Positions 28,375 to 38,022 of a stretch of 64,000 nt of DNA are shown one piece after another (the stretch's first letter is position 1; each line of letters opens with the position of its first letter). The position numbers and the translations under genes are program-made. Under the pieces are notes generated by a model. It had not been told where the DNA came from. It did no database searches and was given only the letters and a program-made list of their open reading frames with translations. This DNA is from Psychromonas sp. MME1 (lineage in GTDB: Bacteria > Pseudomonadota > Gammaproteobacteria > Enterobacterales > Psychromonadaceae): assembly GCF_041080865.1 (NCBI RefSeq), contig NZ_CP160906.1, forward strand, positions 2,666,001 through 2,730,000, given 5' to 3'.

Positions 28375-30433
28375 ATTGATCTTTATCTGCAAGCCAACGC
28401 TGCGTTAATGCAGGTATCAGCGCGGGATAAGCGGTGATGATTTGTTCAGCTAGCCGCTGAGACTGTGCAATTAGATGCTGATCCCTGATTAAATCAGCAA
28501 TTTTAAAAGCAGCAACACCCGTTTGTTTTGTACCTAACACTTCACCGGGGCCGCGGATCAGTAAATCTTGCTCTGCAATATAAAAGCCATCGTTACTTTC
28601 TCGCAGAATCTGTAAACGCTTTTGTGAGGTTTTAGAGAGCGGATTTTTGTACAACAATACACAATGACTGGCCGTGTCCCCACGTCCAACCCGACCGCGT
28701 AATTGGTGCAATTGGGCTAACCCTAAACGCTCCGGATTCTCAATAATCATCAAACTCGCATTAGGGACATCCACACCAACTTCAATGACTGTCGTCGCAA
28801 CCAAAAGATCTAACTCTCCCGCCTTAAAAAAATCCATCACATACTGCTTTTCCGCTGCTTTCATGCGACCGTGCACCAAACCGATACGCAAGTCGGGTAA
28901 TGCCAATTGCAGGCTATTAGCCGTATCTTCCGCCGCCTGACATTGCAATGCCTCCGACTCTTCAATTAAGGTGCAGACCCAGTAAGCTTGCCGTTCTGAT
29001 TTTTTACAGGATTGGTAAACTCGTTGAATGATATCGTCACGGCGAGTATCAGGCAAAACAACCGTTTGAATAGCGGTACGACCGGGTGGTAACTCATCAA
29101 TCACGGAAACCGTTAAATCAGCATAGGCGGTCATAGCTAAGGTTCTTGGAATGGGGGTGGCGGTCATGGTTAACTGATGTGGTGATAAGTCATCGCTACG
29201 CCCTTTCTCACGTAACGCTAACCGTTGATCTACCCCAAAGCGGTGTTGCTCATCGACAATAATCAAAGCCAAATTATTAAACTCAACGCCATCTTGGAAC
29301 AACGCATGAGTTCCTATCACCATTTTAGCTAATCCTAGGGTAATATTTTCTAATTGATTACGTCTCTCTTTTACCTTCATTTTACCACAGAGCATACCGA
29401 CAGAAACATCCAATGGGGCAAACCATTTCTGGAAATTAATAAAATGCTGCTCCGCAAGTAATTCAGTCGGCGCCATTAAAGCGACTTGATAACCCGCTTC
29501 GATAACCGCCAGTGCGGCACTAGCTGCGACTAATGTTTTCCCCGACCCCACATCGCCCTGAACCAAACGCATCATTGGCACCCCCTGCTGCAAGTCAGTT
29601 GCAATCTCTTGACTTACTCGGCGTTGTGCATCAGTTAAAGCGAAGGGTAAACTATCGAGTAATCGCCGTGGTAAGTCACCTTCGCTTGCAATGCTTACGG
29701 CACGATGACGCTGCATATCAACGCGCATGGTTAACATACTTAACTGCTGCGCCAATAACTCTTCGATAATTAAACGCTGCTGTGCGGGATGTGTTTTTGT
29801 CTCTAGCTCTTCAATGCTGGCATCGGGAGGTGGGCGGTGAATATAAAAAAGCGCATCACGTAAACTAATGGGGTGCATTAAAAGGTGCGTAGGCAATAAT
29901 TCATCTATATCATTTTGCTCTAAAAAAGCTAAGGCCTGTGCAGATAAATTACGCAGGCTATTTTGCTTGAGCCCCTCCGTTGTTGGGTAAACAGGGGTTA
30001 GATTCTCTTCAACTAATGTGTTTTTCAAACTTTTAACAAAGCTGTAATCAGGATGAGTAACCTCGATCCCTTGATAACCGAAACGAAACTCACCAAAGCA
30101 ACGGACTTTACTACCGACCTTAAAGCTGTTCTTTTGTGCGGCGTTAAAGTGAAAAAAATTCAACGTCACCGAGCCACTCTGATCCGCAATTTTACATTTT
30201 AAAATCGACCGCTTTCCATTCTGTACGTTACAACTTAACACCGTCCCAAGCACAGTTACTTGCATACCATCTTGCAAATCGGCCATGGCATAAACACGGG
30301 TTCGATCTTGATAATGTAAGGGCAAATGGAAAAGAAGATCGGCAACATGATAAAGTGAAAGCTTGGCAAGTTTCTCCGCAACTTTGACCCCAACACCTTG
30401 CAGCGCCGTTAATGGAATTTTATCTAATTTCAT
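28361..30433 (-). CDS. recG: ATP-dependent DNA helicase RecG
   Basis: The 690-residue protein has the N-terminal wedge/OB domain (about 60-160), Walker A GDVGSGKT, a DEAD-box variant DEQH in IIVDEQHRFG, and helicase motifs TATPIPRTLAMT and RGRVGRGD. It remodels stalled replication forks and Holliday junctions. Length is close to E. coli RecG (693). It is the last but one gene in a trmH/DUF2868/GTPase/recG/AsmA-like minus-strand run. Confidence 0.97.
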   Translation of the reverse strand: MKLDKIPLTALQGVGVKVAEKLAKLSLYHVADLLFHLPLHYQDRTRVYAMADLQDGMQVTVLGTVLSCNVQNGKRSILKCKIADQSGSVTLNFFHFNAAQKNSFKVGSKVRCFGEFRFGYQGIEVTHPDYSFVKSLKNTLVEENLTPVYPTTEGLKQNSLRNLSAQALAFLEQNDIDELLPTHLLMHPISLRDALFYIHRPPPDASIEELETKTHPAQQRLIIEELLAQQLSMLTMRVDMQRHRAVSIASEGDLPRRLLDSLPFALTDAQRRVSQEIATDLQQGVPMMRLVQGDVGSGKTLVAASAALAVIEAGYQVALMAPTELLAEQHFINFQKWFAPLDVSVGMLCGKMKVKERRNQLENITLGLAKMVIGTHALFQDGVEFNNLALIIVDEQHRFGVDQRLALREKGRSDDLSPHQLTMTATPIPRTLAMTAYADLTVSVIDELPPGRTAIQTVVLPDTRRDDIIQRVYQSCKKSERQAYWVCTLIEESEALQCQAAEDTANSLQLALPDLRIGLVHGRMKAAEKQYVMDFFKAGELDLLVATTVIEVGVDVPNASLMIIENPERLGLAQLHQLRGRVGRGDTASHCVLLYKNPLSKTSQKRLQILRESNDGFYIAEQDLLIRGPGEVLGTKQTGVAAFKIADLIRDQHLIAQSQRLAEQIITAYPALIPALTQRWLADKDQYVHA

Positions 30434-30458
30434 TTATCTCCTTAAGTGCACTGCTAGA

Positions 30459-31835
30459 CTAATGATGCATCGCTGCTGCTAACGTGTCGATAAACTGTAT
30501 TCGTTTACTCTCTTTATTGTCTACGACACGACCATTTAGTGATGACCAATCAGGATGACTCCGCGCTCGTCGCAACCATTTATGCCAATGTTGAGGTAAC
30601 TCAAGCTTTTCTTTGCCTATCTCTAAATCTATTTTATCAAAGCTAGCATGCCCCCTTTGTTGCAAAATCTGTAGCAATTTATTTTGTCGCAACCACAAAA
30701 CCTGTAATGTGACATCATCAAGACAAATATAACGAGAGCCAGTGACTTTCGCATATATTTCATCATAGTAACGTTGCTTCACACTCCATAGTGCGCCAGC
30801 AACCCCTCCGGTTATCGCGGCCGCACCAAGCGACATGCCAGCAGTCATTAAATCAATCGCGACACCTGCACCAACCCCTTTAGCAATATTGCCAGTGATA
30901 TTAATGCCAAGCTCCTGTAAATTATCAGCGGAAAAAAGATCCAAGTGCCAACCATCCTGTGCAACGGGGAGCTGACTCTCCTTCACATCTTCTTGACGAA
31001 ACTGGTACAGGGTTAATAACTCAGCAACACACTTATTCTCTGCTTTGCGTATCCTTCGCTGCAGTTCTTCACTGCATTTCTGTAATGCTTGCTCGCTATT
31101 ATCGACCTGATAACGCAGGGCGGCACACTCAACAAATAATTTAGCAACAATTTGTGTCGCCAACTCAAAAGTGTCTGCCCATTGCTGTTGGCGCTGTAAT
31201 ATTAATTGATTTAATAGCCCCTCTTGATCCGGTAAAAGTGTTTGCATTTTTTGATAAATTTTCATTTCATCTGAAAAATCAAAATGAACATTATCAAAGC
31301 TCACATAGGCATGAAAATTTAAACGCGCAAGTTGTTGCTTCCACAACGCCAAATGTTCACCACCTTGCCGCGTGAAATTAAGCACAGGAATCACCGGTTT
31401 GGCTGCATAACTTAAAATTTGCAATTCATCTCGATATTTCCCTAGAATAGGCTCTCGCAGGTCGATGACGTAAAAAATAAGGTCGATATCTAAGAGTGCA
31501 CGTAACACCTTTGCCTCTTGATCTAGTTCGGGGTAACTCGGCAAATGGTCAAGGAAATAACGCAATCGTTCAACCCCATCAACGGAGTGTTCAGGGAAAA
31601 ACTGACTCAAAATATGAAAAAGACGGATAGAATCTTCTAATCCCGGTGTATCGAATAACGCGAGGCGATTCTCCTCGCCAATATTCACCGCGCTACCTTC
31701 AACATGGCGGGTCGTTCCCGCTTGGTCGGCAACCTCACCAAATTCGCTATCACGTAATAGAGTCCGTATTAACGAGGTTTTTCCCGCGTTAGCATGGCCA
31801 ACAACGGCCACTGACAGTTGACCTATAGCCATCAT
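30459..31835 (-). CDS. GTPase with DUF3482 domain
   Basis: A 458-residue protein with an N-terminal Era-like GTPase domain: G1 GHANAGKTSL, G3 DTPG (in LALFDTPGLED), and a G4-like NFTRQGG. A DUF3482 region follows, with a glycine-rich hydrophobic segment (GVGAGVAIDLMTAGMSLGAAAITGG, abridged: AGMSLGAAAITGG) that could insert in a membrane. Function unknown. The start overlaps the DUF2868 stop by 4 bp, so the two proteins are made together and may form a complex. M1 and M2 are both possible. Confidence 0.82.
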   Translation of the reverse strand: MMAIGQLSVAVVGHANAGKTSLIRTLLRDSEFGEVADQAGTTRHVEGSAVNIGEENRLALFDTPGLEDSIRLFHILSQFFPEHSVDGVERLRYFLDHLPSYPELDQEAKVLRALLDIDLIFYVIDLREPILGKYRDELQILSYAAKPVIPVLNFTRQGGEHLALWKQQLARLNFHAYVSFDNVHFDFSDEMKIYQKMQTLLPDQEGLLNQLILQRQQQWADTFELATQIVAKLFVECAALRYQVDNSEQALQKCSEELQRRIRKAENKCVAELLTLYQFRQEDVKESQLPVAQDGWHLDLFSADNLQELGINITGNIAKGVGAGVAIDLMTAGMSLGAAAITGGVAGALWSVKQRYYDEIYAKVTGSRYICLDDVTLQVLWLRQNKLLQILQQRGHASFDKIDLEIGKEKLELPQHWHKWLRRARSHPDWSSLNGRVVDNKESKRIQFIDTLAAAMHH

Positions 31836-33325
31836 GCACCCTCATTATTACAAGTGAACTGGATAACATTATCCAAACAAAGATTAGCTTGTGCAGCTGC
31901 ACTATACCAATCACTTCGACGTTTTTCTTTATTCTCCTGAGGCTGCTTATTTTCATCGATTAGCAGCAAATATAACGATCCTTCCATTGACCGTTTTAAG
32001 GTAGATAATAGACGCAATAGGCCTCGATCGGGTAAACGTAACAAACTAACATAAACGACAAGATGCATATGCTGGAGGGTCGCAATATTGGCTAACATAG
32101 CTTGCTGGGAATCAAAGTCACAAACGTTTTGCAGGCAGGGTAATTGTTCAGGGCAATATTCACGAACATGTTGCTCACAAATGGCCAATTGCGATTCAGA
32201 TAACTCCAATGCTACGGGGTAAAAAGTCGCAGGTAAAGCGGCCGTAGAGATGTGCGCATCAACGGGAGTATATGAACGATTGAGATGCCTATCAGGGTCG
32301 CTAATACCTAAAGATGTCACATTGGGCTTTAATACTTGCCTTAACTTTACATAGTAGGCAAGGCTAAAGTCTAATGTGAAGTTATTTTTATTCACCTTGG
32401 ATAACAAGGACATTAACCCCCACAGAAAGAGGCGAGGTAGCATGCCGTAAATAATAAAACTACTAATTAATAAAGTTGACCACGCTAAACGGCTCGCCTG
32501 TTCATCGGCCAATACATTTAACGCACCTAAATGGCTTTCTTGAATCTGTGCGATATTGGGTACTAACACCCCCAATTGCCCAGGAAGATAGGCGAGCAGT
32601 TCTGTTAACCACTGTAGATTAGCTACCGACAATATGCTGCTTTGCCAGATAAAATCAACTTGATGTGTCGCAAGCATAGCAACCAACATGAGCGTTGCAC
32701 CGAGAAAATAGCTAAACCATAATCGATGGGTTAAAGCGGAGAGTTGGTAGCGACCTAATTTATCAGTAAAAAAGACGGCAAAATAACATTTAAAGAGCGT
32801 CCAAAAATGCACATCCTGTGATGCATTCCGATTAAAACGCTGTTCAATTTTCCTACATATATACATACAACTACGGAGCAGCCAGCCTTGAGTTAACTCC
32901 TTAGATTGAAAAAAAAAGAGCAACCAAAGCAGTAAACTAATCATATTAGGAATAAAAAAAAGAGTAAAAACCCAGAAAAAATTGATTTGAGAGTCGGCAA
33001 CAGTAAAGAAAAACTGCTTTACACTAAGCCCTCCAATGATCAATACAATCAGTGATAATACTCTGAATAAATTCATTGTTAATCGCTGAAAATGAACAAA
33101 ATGAGCCGAGATATGTAACGTACTATCTAGTTTTTGAGCTCGCTCTAATAGCAATAATTCAAAGGTTTTATCTTTACTAGTACTGACTGTAGTGGTTAAA
33201 ACAGGCAACTCACCCTCAATTGAACGCACCCCTTCAGCTAATAGTCTCTGCTTAAATAAATCCAATGAATGCTCCTTAGAGACGGTTAATCCATTTATAA
33301 AAGAGTAGTAGATAGAAACACTCAA
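31832..33325 (-). CDS. DUF2868 multi-pass membrane protein
   Basis: The 497-residue protein has four or five hydrophobic segments: two in the N-terminal third (about 85-140), then about 200-220 and 285-315. A soluble C-terminal domain follows. It matches the DUF2868 family, which is repeatedly found next to DUF3482 GTPases. No function is established. It lies between trmH and the GTPase gene on the same strand and may share their transcript. Confidence 0.75.
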   Translation of the reverse strand: MSVSIYYSFINGLTVSKEHSLDLFKQRLLAEGVRSIEGELPVLTTTVSTSKDKTFELLLLERAQKLDSTLHISAHFVHFQRLTMNLFRVLSLIVLIIGGLSVKQFFFTVADSQINFFWVFTLFFIPNMISLLLWLLFFFQSKELTQGWLLRSCMYICRKIEQRFNRNASQDVHFWTLFKCYFAVFFTDKLGRYQLSALTHRLWFSYFLGATLMLVAMLATHQVDFIWQSSILSVANLQWLTELLAYLPGQLGVLVPNIAQIQESHLGALNVLADEQASRLAWSTLLISSFIIYGMLPRLFLWGLMSLLSKVNKNNFTLDFSLAYYVKLRQVLKPNVTSLGISDPDRHLNRSYTPVDAHISTAALPATFYPVALELSESQLAICEQHVREYCPEQLPCLQNVCDFDSQQAMLANIATLQHMHLVVYVSLLRLPDRGLLRLLSTLKRSMEGSLYLLLIDENKQPQENKEKRRSDWYSAAAQANLCLDNVIQFTCNNEGA

Positions 33326-33354
33326 ACAACATTTTCCTATCTACTCATTGCAGT

Positions 33355-34053
33355 TTACTTAGCAAGGGGCTTAGTTGAACGAATCGCTGACCACCACGCA
33401 TCATCGGCATCAATTTGCCCATTTTCATCTAATGGTGGGTAAGGTAAATTTTTCTCTTTACATAAATTAGTGAAAATAGGATGCCCCCCTTCAAACAAGA
33501 TACGGTCAACTTCCTCATTCGGCAGTCTACATCCACCGTTATACATGCCAGCAATTTCACGTTGACGCTGTGCTTCATATAAAATCAGTGCGGAGGCAAC
33601 GGATACATTAAGAGACTGACACATCCCAACCATCGGTATAATGACATCTTGATCAGCCAACGCTAGCGCTTCCGCACTAATACCATGCTTTTCTTGCCCC
33701 ATCAGGATGGCCGTGGGTTTGCTATAATCCACTTCACGAAAATCAATCGCAGTATCAGATAAATTAGTTGCAATAATCTGCATGCCTTGAGCACGTAAAG
33801 TCGCGATGGCTTCTTCAATTGAATCATGGGAATGTACATTAACCCAATTTTGACTACCCGTGGCACTTTTACCAGAAAGACGCATGGATCTATTTTCCCA
33901 CGTTGCATGAACATCACTAACGCCAACCGCATCCGCTGTACGCACGATAGCAGATAAATTATGAGGTTTATGCACTTGTTCTAAACATATCGTCAGTTCA
34001 GGTTGGCGACGGTTGAGCATTTGGGTAATACGAGCAAAACGTTCTGGTGACAT
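33355..34053 (-). CDS. trmH: tRNA (guanosine-18-2'-O)-methyltransferase TrmH
   Basis: From the ATG at 34053 the protein is 232 residues and starts MSPERFARITQMLNRRQPEL, aligning with E. coli TrmH; a 26-residue upstream extension is rejected. SPOUT motifs are present: EQVHKPHNLSAIVRTADAVG near the N-terminus, AILMGQEKHGIS and VPMVGMCQSLNVSVASALIL (abridged: MCQSLNVSVASALI), which form the knotted SAM site. It methylates G18 in the tRNA D-loop. The trmH-recG linkage is as in enterics, with two extra genes inserted. Confidence 0.95.
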   Translation of the reverse strand: MSPERFARITQMLNRRQPELTICLEQVHKPHNLSAIVRTADAVGVSDVHATWENRSMRLSGKSATGSQNWVNVHSHDSIEEAIATLRAQGMQIIATNLSDTAIDFREVDYSKPTAILMGQEKHGISAEALALADQDVIIPMVGMCQSLNVSVASALILYEAQRQREIAGMYNGGCRLPNEEVDRILFEGGHPIFTNLCKEKNLPYPPLDENGQIDADDAWWSAIRSTKPLAK

Positions 34054-34311
34054 AATCATTCTCAAAATCAGGTAAAGAGTAAAATGTGCATTATACATTA
34101 ATAATGCACGACAAAAAGAGACTGAAAACAAAGGATGGTTATCTATTTAAAAGCAGTAGAGAGTCGATAAGAGAACAATATAGGTAATTGATATTCACTT
34201 TTCTCGTATAACAGCGCAAAACTGGTTATCGTGCTATTGCCTAGACAAAAAGTGAAGTGTCAATATTCCGGCAAGTAGCTTGCCGGAATGAATGGTTAAT
34301 CTTTAAATGAT

Positions 34312-34905
34312 CTAATCACGCAGTGGAATATAATTTTTACGAGCATAATCCGGGCGTGCCGCTTTTAATATTGCCGCTTCCTCTTCGGTTAACTTCCCCG
34401 TTGGCAAACAAAGCACTTTGTAAGTTAATAATGGTCGTGCATCGATAGAGATAGAGAGCTTTATTACACGCCCACTGCCCTTTACCTCCTGCGCAGGAAA
34501 TGCAGGCACCAACACACCAGAATGCAGAAGGTTACTCACTGCGGGCTCATTCATTGGTAAAGATAAAACATTTTTTTGTTGAATGACAAATTCACGTAAC
34601 AGTGCTTTCTCTTCAAAATCCAAATTCTGAATCATCTTATTACGGGTGAAAACCAGTTTTCGTTCCGCCAACACCGTACAAAAATGAGTAAATATGAAGA
34701 GGACTAAACGCGTTAATAAATAAGATCCGGCTAAAAGCGCCAAAATCCACGCATACGGGGTAAAGAAGTTTGACCACTGGTCAGTACCGGATATCTTTAA
34801 TATCGATGCAGGCGCAATAATCAGCGTCGCACAAACCAAACACAACCAGGCCATTGTCAGCGTAATGCCTTTTTGATCTTTTATACGTTGAATAAACTGT
34901 ACCAT
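34312..34905 (-). CDS. SieB-like superinfection-exclusion family membrane protein (tentative)
   Basis: A 197-residue protein with two N-terminal transmembrane helices (about 15-35 and 50-72) and a soluble C-terminal domain. The layout recalls the super-infection exclusion B family, which is common on marine gammaproteobacterial chromosomes without prophages. No phage gene is nearby, so any exclusion role is doubtful. It may simply be a membrane protein of unknown function. Confidence 0.5.
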   Translation of the reverse strand: MVQFIQRIKDQKGITLTMAWLCLVCATLIIAPASILKISGTDQWSNFFTPYAWILALLAGSYLLTRLVLFIFTHFCTVLAERKLVFTRNKMIQNLDFEEKALLREFVIQQKNVLSLPMNEPAVSNLLHSGVLVPAFPAQEVKGSGRVIKLSISIDARPLLTYKVLCLPTGKLTEEEAAILKAARPDYARKNYIPLRD

Positions 34906-35001
34906 TATTTACCTCCCTGCCAAATTATTGTTATACAAGGCAATAAAGCAATTAATGTGCCAAAAGAAAGGTCACCCTTATCGTGTTGTTTTAAATGTAA
35001 T

Positions 35002-35023
35002 AAAAAAGGAGCCGAAGCTCCTT
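35002..35023 (-). terminator. Rho-independent terminator of the Ig-like lipoprotein gene
   Basis: On the minus strand AAGGAGC / GCTCCTT forms a 7-bp stem with a TTCG tetraloop followed by six T residues in TCCTTTTTTA. It lies 22 bp after the stop codon. Confidence 0.92.
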
Positions 35024-35044
35024 GATGACTAAGGTGCTAACTGT

Positions 35045-36487
35045 TTAGCCTGCATCAATAACATTTGCTTGGCAAACAAACTCTTCACCATTCTTTGGTG
35101 TGACTATTTTGACGGTCAGCAAGCCATTAGTCTGACCATTCGCTTCATCTTCATTGGCTAAAATTAATGTTTTTACCCAAGGCTCGATGCTATTGCTCGA
35201 CTTAGTAAATGAAGTTGTGCCCTCTATTTTGCCGTTAGCTGTTTCAATAGAGATAGTCGTATCTGTCGGTGGTGTATTCCCATTTTCATCTTGTACGATA
35301 AACTGTAGTGGGATACTTTGCACAGCAGTTAAATCAATATTACCATTTGTTAAATCGACATCGTTAGCATAAATATTACATCTAACTGAATCCGAAGCCA
35401 TAGCTAAAGTGGCATTCATACGCACATGTACTAGTGATTGATTACAGTTTCCTGCTGTTTGTTCCGCATCAGAACATAGCGCACCAGTAAATAAGCCATC
35501 TGCTTCCGTATATATCTGATCATCAACGATTGTATCTGTTTCTAGGGCAATAAACTCTTCATCTGAAGCTGCATCATAAACGCCATTATTATTATAATCA
35601 AAAAAGACTTCAGGTAAGTCAGTTTGGTTATTGAAAATAGGGGTATCAACAACAGTAAATATGTCGCCATTAGAGAACCAACCATCATTGTCCTTATCAA
35701 CAAAACTTTCTTCACCTAATGCCCAAGCTGTGATAGTAATGCGACCATCTGCAGGACGTGGATTAGAAGAAATCCATTGCATTGAACAGGTACCTTGTAA
35801 TGTTTCACAGTAACCAACTGGCGAAGTAGTATTTTGAATTTTACCGCCTTCTGTATGGAAATATACAACGGTTCCATCAGGCACCGTATTATTGAAATGG
35901 TCAGAGAGAATAACAGTAACATCAACAGTCTCTCCATTATGATTCCAAGCTGAGGGAGCGAAATCAGATAAACCAAGCGTAAAACTATTCTGATCTGGTA
36001 ACCCTGTTGAAATTGAAATAGCATCGGATTGAACAGAGATCGAAGTATTAGAATCGAGCGTCACTTTTACCTTAGATAAGCCACTCACTTTTCCTGAGCT
36101 AACAGTCGTCCTAACGTAACCATCGCTATCGGTTGTACCACTCAATGGATTAATGGAACCACCTGAAGGCAAATCGGCAGTGAATGTAACATCTTCAGAG
36201 TCTACGGGGGCACCATTCTTATCAAGCAACTGGAAGGTTACAATTGACGCTTCAGCACGCCCTGCACCACCAGTACCCTGGATAGCAATAAAAGATTGAG
36301 ATGAGCTAGTATAGGTAAAATAGGAAGGTACGCCAGCGACCTCTTCAACGGGTTCAGTGGGTACAGGATCAGTTGGATCGGTAGGGTCAGTCGGATCGGT
36401 TGGCGTACTTTCGCCTTCAAGGCTTCCCCCACAGGCTGTCAAAAAAAACGCCGTGAATACAACTGCAAACAGTTTATGCCATTGCAT
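35045..36487 (-). CDS. Ig-like domain lipoprotein with TDP-repeat linker
   Basis: A 480-residue lipoprotein: lipobox LTAC-G (about 16-20), a short linker with four TDP tripeptides (about 29-40), then at least two bacterial Ig-like (invasin/Big-type) beta domains. The first runs around 70-160 (VTFQLLDKNGAPVDSEDVTF), the second around 180-270 (VTVILSDHFNNTVPDGTVVY). The C-terminal third has a further domain with paired cysteines. Probably exposed at the outer membrane and possibly adhesive, but no ligand can be inferred. Confidence 0.75.
   Translation of the reverse strand: MQWHKLFAVVFTAFFLTACGGSLEGESTPTDPTDPTDPTDPVPTEPVEEVAGVPSYFTYTSSSQSFIAIQGTGGAGRAEASIVTFQLLDKNGAPVDSEDVTFTADLPSGGSINPLSGTTDSDGYVRTTVSSGKVSGLSKVKVTLDSNTSISVQSDAISISTGLPDQNSFTLGLSDFAPSAWNHNGETVDVTVILSDHFNNTVPDGTVVYFHTEGGKIQNTTSPVGYCETLQGTCSMQWISSNPRPADGRITITAWALGEESFVDKDNDGWFSNGDIFTVVDTPIFNNQTDLPEVFFDYNNNGVYDAASDEEFIALETDTIVDDQIYTEADGLFTGALCSDAEQTAGNCNQSLVHVRMNATLAMASDSVRCNIYANDVDLTNGNIDLTAVQSIPLQFIVQDENGNTPPTDTTISIETANGKIEGTTSFTKSSNSIEPWVKTLILANEDEANGQTNGLLTVKIVTPKNGEEFVCQANVIDAG
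36365..36402. repeat. 9-bp tandem repeat encoding TDP tripeptides
   Basis: Four imperfect copies of GGATCGGT(A/T/C)-type 9-mers lie in the lipoprotein linker. The unit length is a multiple of three, so copy changes keep the reading frame. Confidence 0.7.
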
Positions 36488-36631
36488 AATTAATTCCTTT
36501 TATGAGTGTAAATTTCCAATTTTGGTAATTATAAAGCAATAATTTTTTACTGCGGTACTTTATTGCTGATTATCTGATACAGTTCAACAATATATAGGAT
36601 ATTACGAAGATTAACAAATAAGGTTTTGATC

Positions 36632-37537
36632 ATGAATTTTAGAGATTTAGAATACTTAATTGCGCTAGAGGAATTAAAACATTTTCGCAAAGCTGCAGAA
36701 AAATGCTTTGTTAGCCAACCAACACTAAGTGGTCAAATTAGAAAACTAGAGGATGAGTTAAATGTACAGCTGATGGAACGTTCATCACGTAAGGTTATTT
36801 TCACGCAAGCTGGACTGGATATTGTTGCACAAGCTAAAAATATCATTATCAGTGCAAAATCCTTAAAGGAGATAGCCAAAAGTCATAATCATCCAATGCA
36901 AGGCACACTACGAATAGGTCTAATACCGACCGTTGCACCCTATCTATTACCTCTTATTATTCCTGTAATGAAACAGAGTTTCCCTGATTTAGAGCTTTAC
37001 CTCTATGAAAAACAAACGCACATGTTACTTAAGGAGTTAGAAGAGGGAGAATTAGATTGTTTAATCTTAGCCCTACTCCCTGATATGCAATCTTTTCAGC
37101 AATACCCTCTTTATGATGAACCATTAGAATTAGCGCTATCTGAAAGACATGCGTGGGCGAATCAAAATAGCATTGACCTACAAAAACTACGCGGTGAACA
37201 CGTCCTAATGCTAGAAGATGGCCATTGTTTGAGGGATCAATCCCTTGGATTTTGTTTTACTGCTGGCGCTATTGAAGATAATAGTTTCCAAGCAACAAGC
37301 TTAGAAACACTGCGTCACATGGTGAGTGCTGACAATGGATTAACACTCATTCCACAGCTAGCGATACCAACCAATCGACATCAAGATGGTATTAAATATA
37401 TCCCGTTTAACAATCCACAGCCCTTTAGAAATATTGCCTTACTGTCGCGTAAAAATAGTGTCCGTAATATCTGTTTTGAACAACTAGCAAAACTCATTAA
37501 CGATACGGTAGCGTTAAAACTAGCGCAATATTGCTAG
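36632..37537 (+). CDS. oxyR: Hydrogen-peroxide-sensing regulator OxyR
   Basis: From the ATG at 36632 (MNFRDLEYL, aligning with E. coli OxyR) the protein is 301 residues; the TTG at 36626 adds only two residues and is rejected. It has a LysR helix-turn-helix (about 18-40, AAEKCFVSQPTLSGQI) and the redox pair Cys199 (EDGHCLRDQ) and Cys208 (LGFCF), at the same numbers as in E. coli. Oxidation to a disulfide turns on peroxide-defence genes. It is alone in its transcription unit, convergent with rplQ. Confidence 0.93.
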   Translation: MNFRDLEYLIALEELKHFRKAAEKCFVSQPTLSGQIRKLEDELNVQLMERSSRKVIFTQAGLDIVAQAKNIIISAKSLKEIAKSHNHPMQGTLRIGLIPTVAPYLLPLIIPVMKQSFPDLELYLYEKQTHMLLKELEEGELDCLILALLPDMQSFQQYPLYDEPLELALSERHAWANQNSIDLQKLRGEHVLMLEDGHCLRDQSLGFCFTAGAIEDNSFQATSLETLRHMVSADNGLTLIPQLAIPTNRHQDGIKYIPFNNPQPFRNIALLSRKNSVRNICFEQLAKLINDTVALKLAQYC

Positions 37538-37557
37538 TATCAATATTTATTAGATAC

Positions 37558-37586
37558 AAAAAAGCCGAACAAAAGTTCGGCTTTTT
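37558..37586. terminator. Bidirectional terminator between oxyR and rplQ
   Basis: AAAAAAGCCGAAC-AAAA-GTTCGGCTTTTT has a strong stem with T-runs in both directions. It can end oxyR (+) and the alpha operon (-). Confidence 0.93.
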
Positions 37587-37605
37587 CTTATAACATCAAA
37601 AGAAA

Positions 37606-37983
37606 TTATTCTTCTTCTGCTACAACTGGGCAATCTACCAATTCGATGTATGCCATTGGAGCATTATCACCAGCACGGAAGCCACATTTAATGATACGAG
37701 TGTAACCACCAGGGCGAGACTCGTAACGTGGACCCAATTCGTTAAACAATTTAGCTACAACCGCGTTATCACGGGTGCGAGCAAAAGCTAAACGACGGTT
37801 AGCAACGCTATCCGTTTTAGCCAATGTAATTAAAGGCTCAACTACACGACGAAGTTCTTTTGCTTTTGGTAAAGTAGTCTTGATTATTTCATGACTAACA
37901 ATAGAACTTGCCATATTGCGAAACATAGCCTGACGGTGGCTGCTGTTTCGGTTAAGTTGACGTCCGCTATGACGATGACGCAT
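37606..37983 (-). CDS. rplQ: 50S ribosomal protein L17
   Basis: A 125-residue L17, typical length for gammaproteobacteria (127 in E. coli). The N-terminus [20 protein letters not shown] and the C-terminal [13 protein letters not shown] are diagnostic. L17 lies at the exit of the peptide tunnel. Last gene of the alpha operon, 39 bp after rpoA, followed by the bidirectional terminator. Confidence 0.98.
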   Translation of the reverse strand: MRHRHSGRQLNRNSSHRQAMFRNMASSIVSHEIIKTTLPKAKELRRVVEPLITLAKTDSVANRRLAFARTRDNAVVAKLFNELGPRYESRPGGYTRIIKCGFRAGDNAPMAYIELVDCPVVAEEE

Positions 37984-38022
37984 AACCTAATCCTTATTAT
38001 TCGTTATTCGGATGACGACTGA

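Noticed and set aside
34312-34905. Prophage remnant around the SieB-like gene
   Set aside because: No integrase, structural phage gene or attachment repeat is visible nearby.
36357-36542. Small plus-strand ORF with a GSV repeat (GSVGSVGSVG)
   Set aside because: It is the antisense reading of the TDP repeat in the lipoprotein gene and has no ribosome site or homology.
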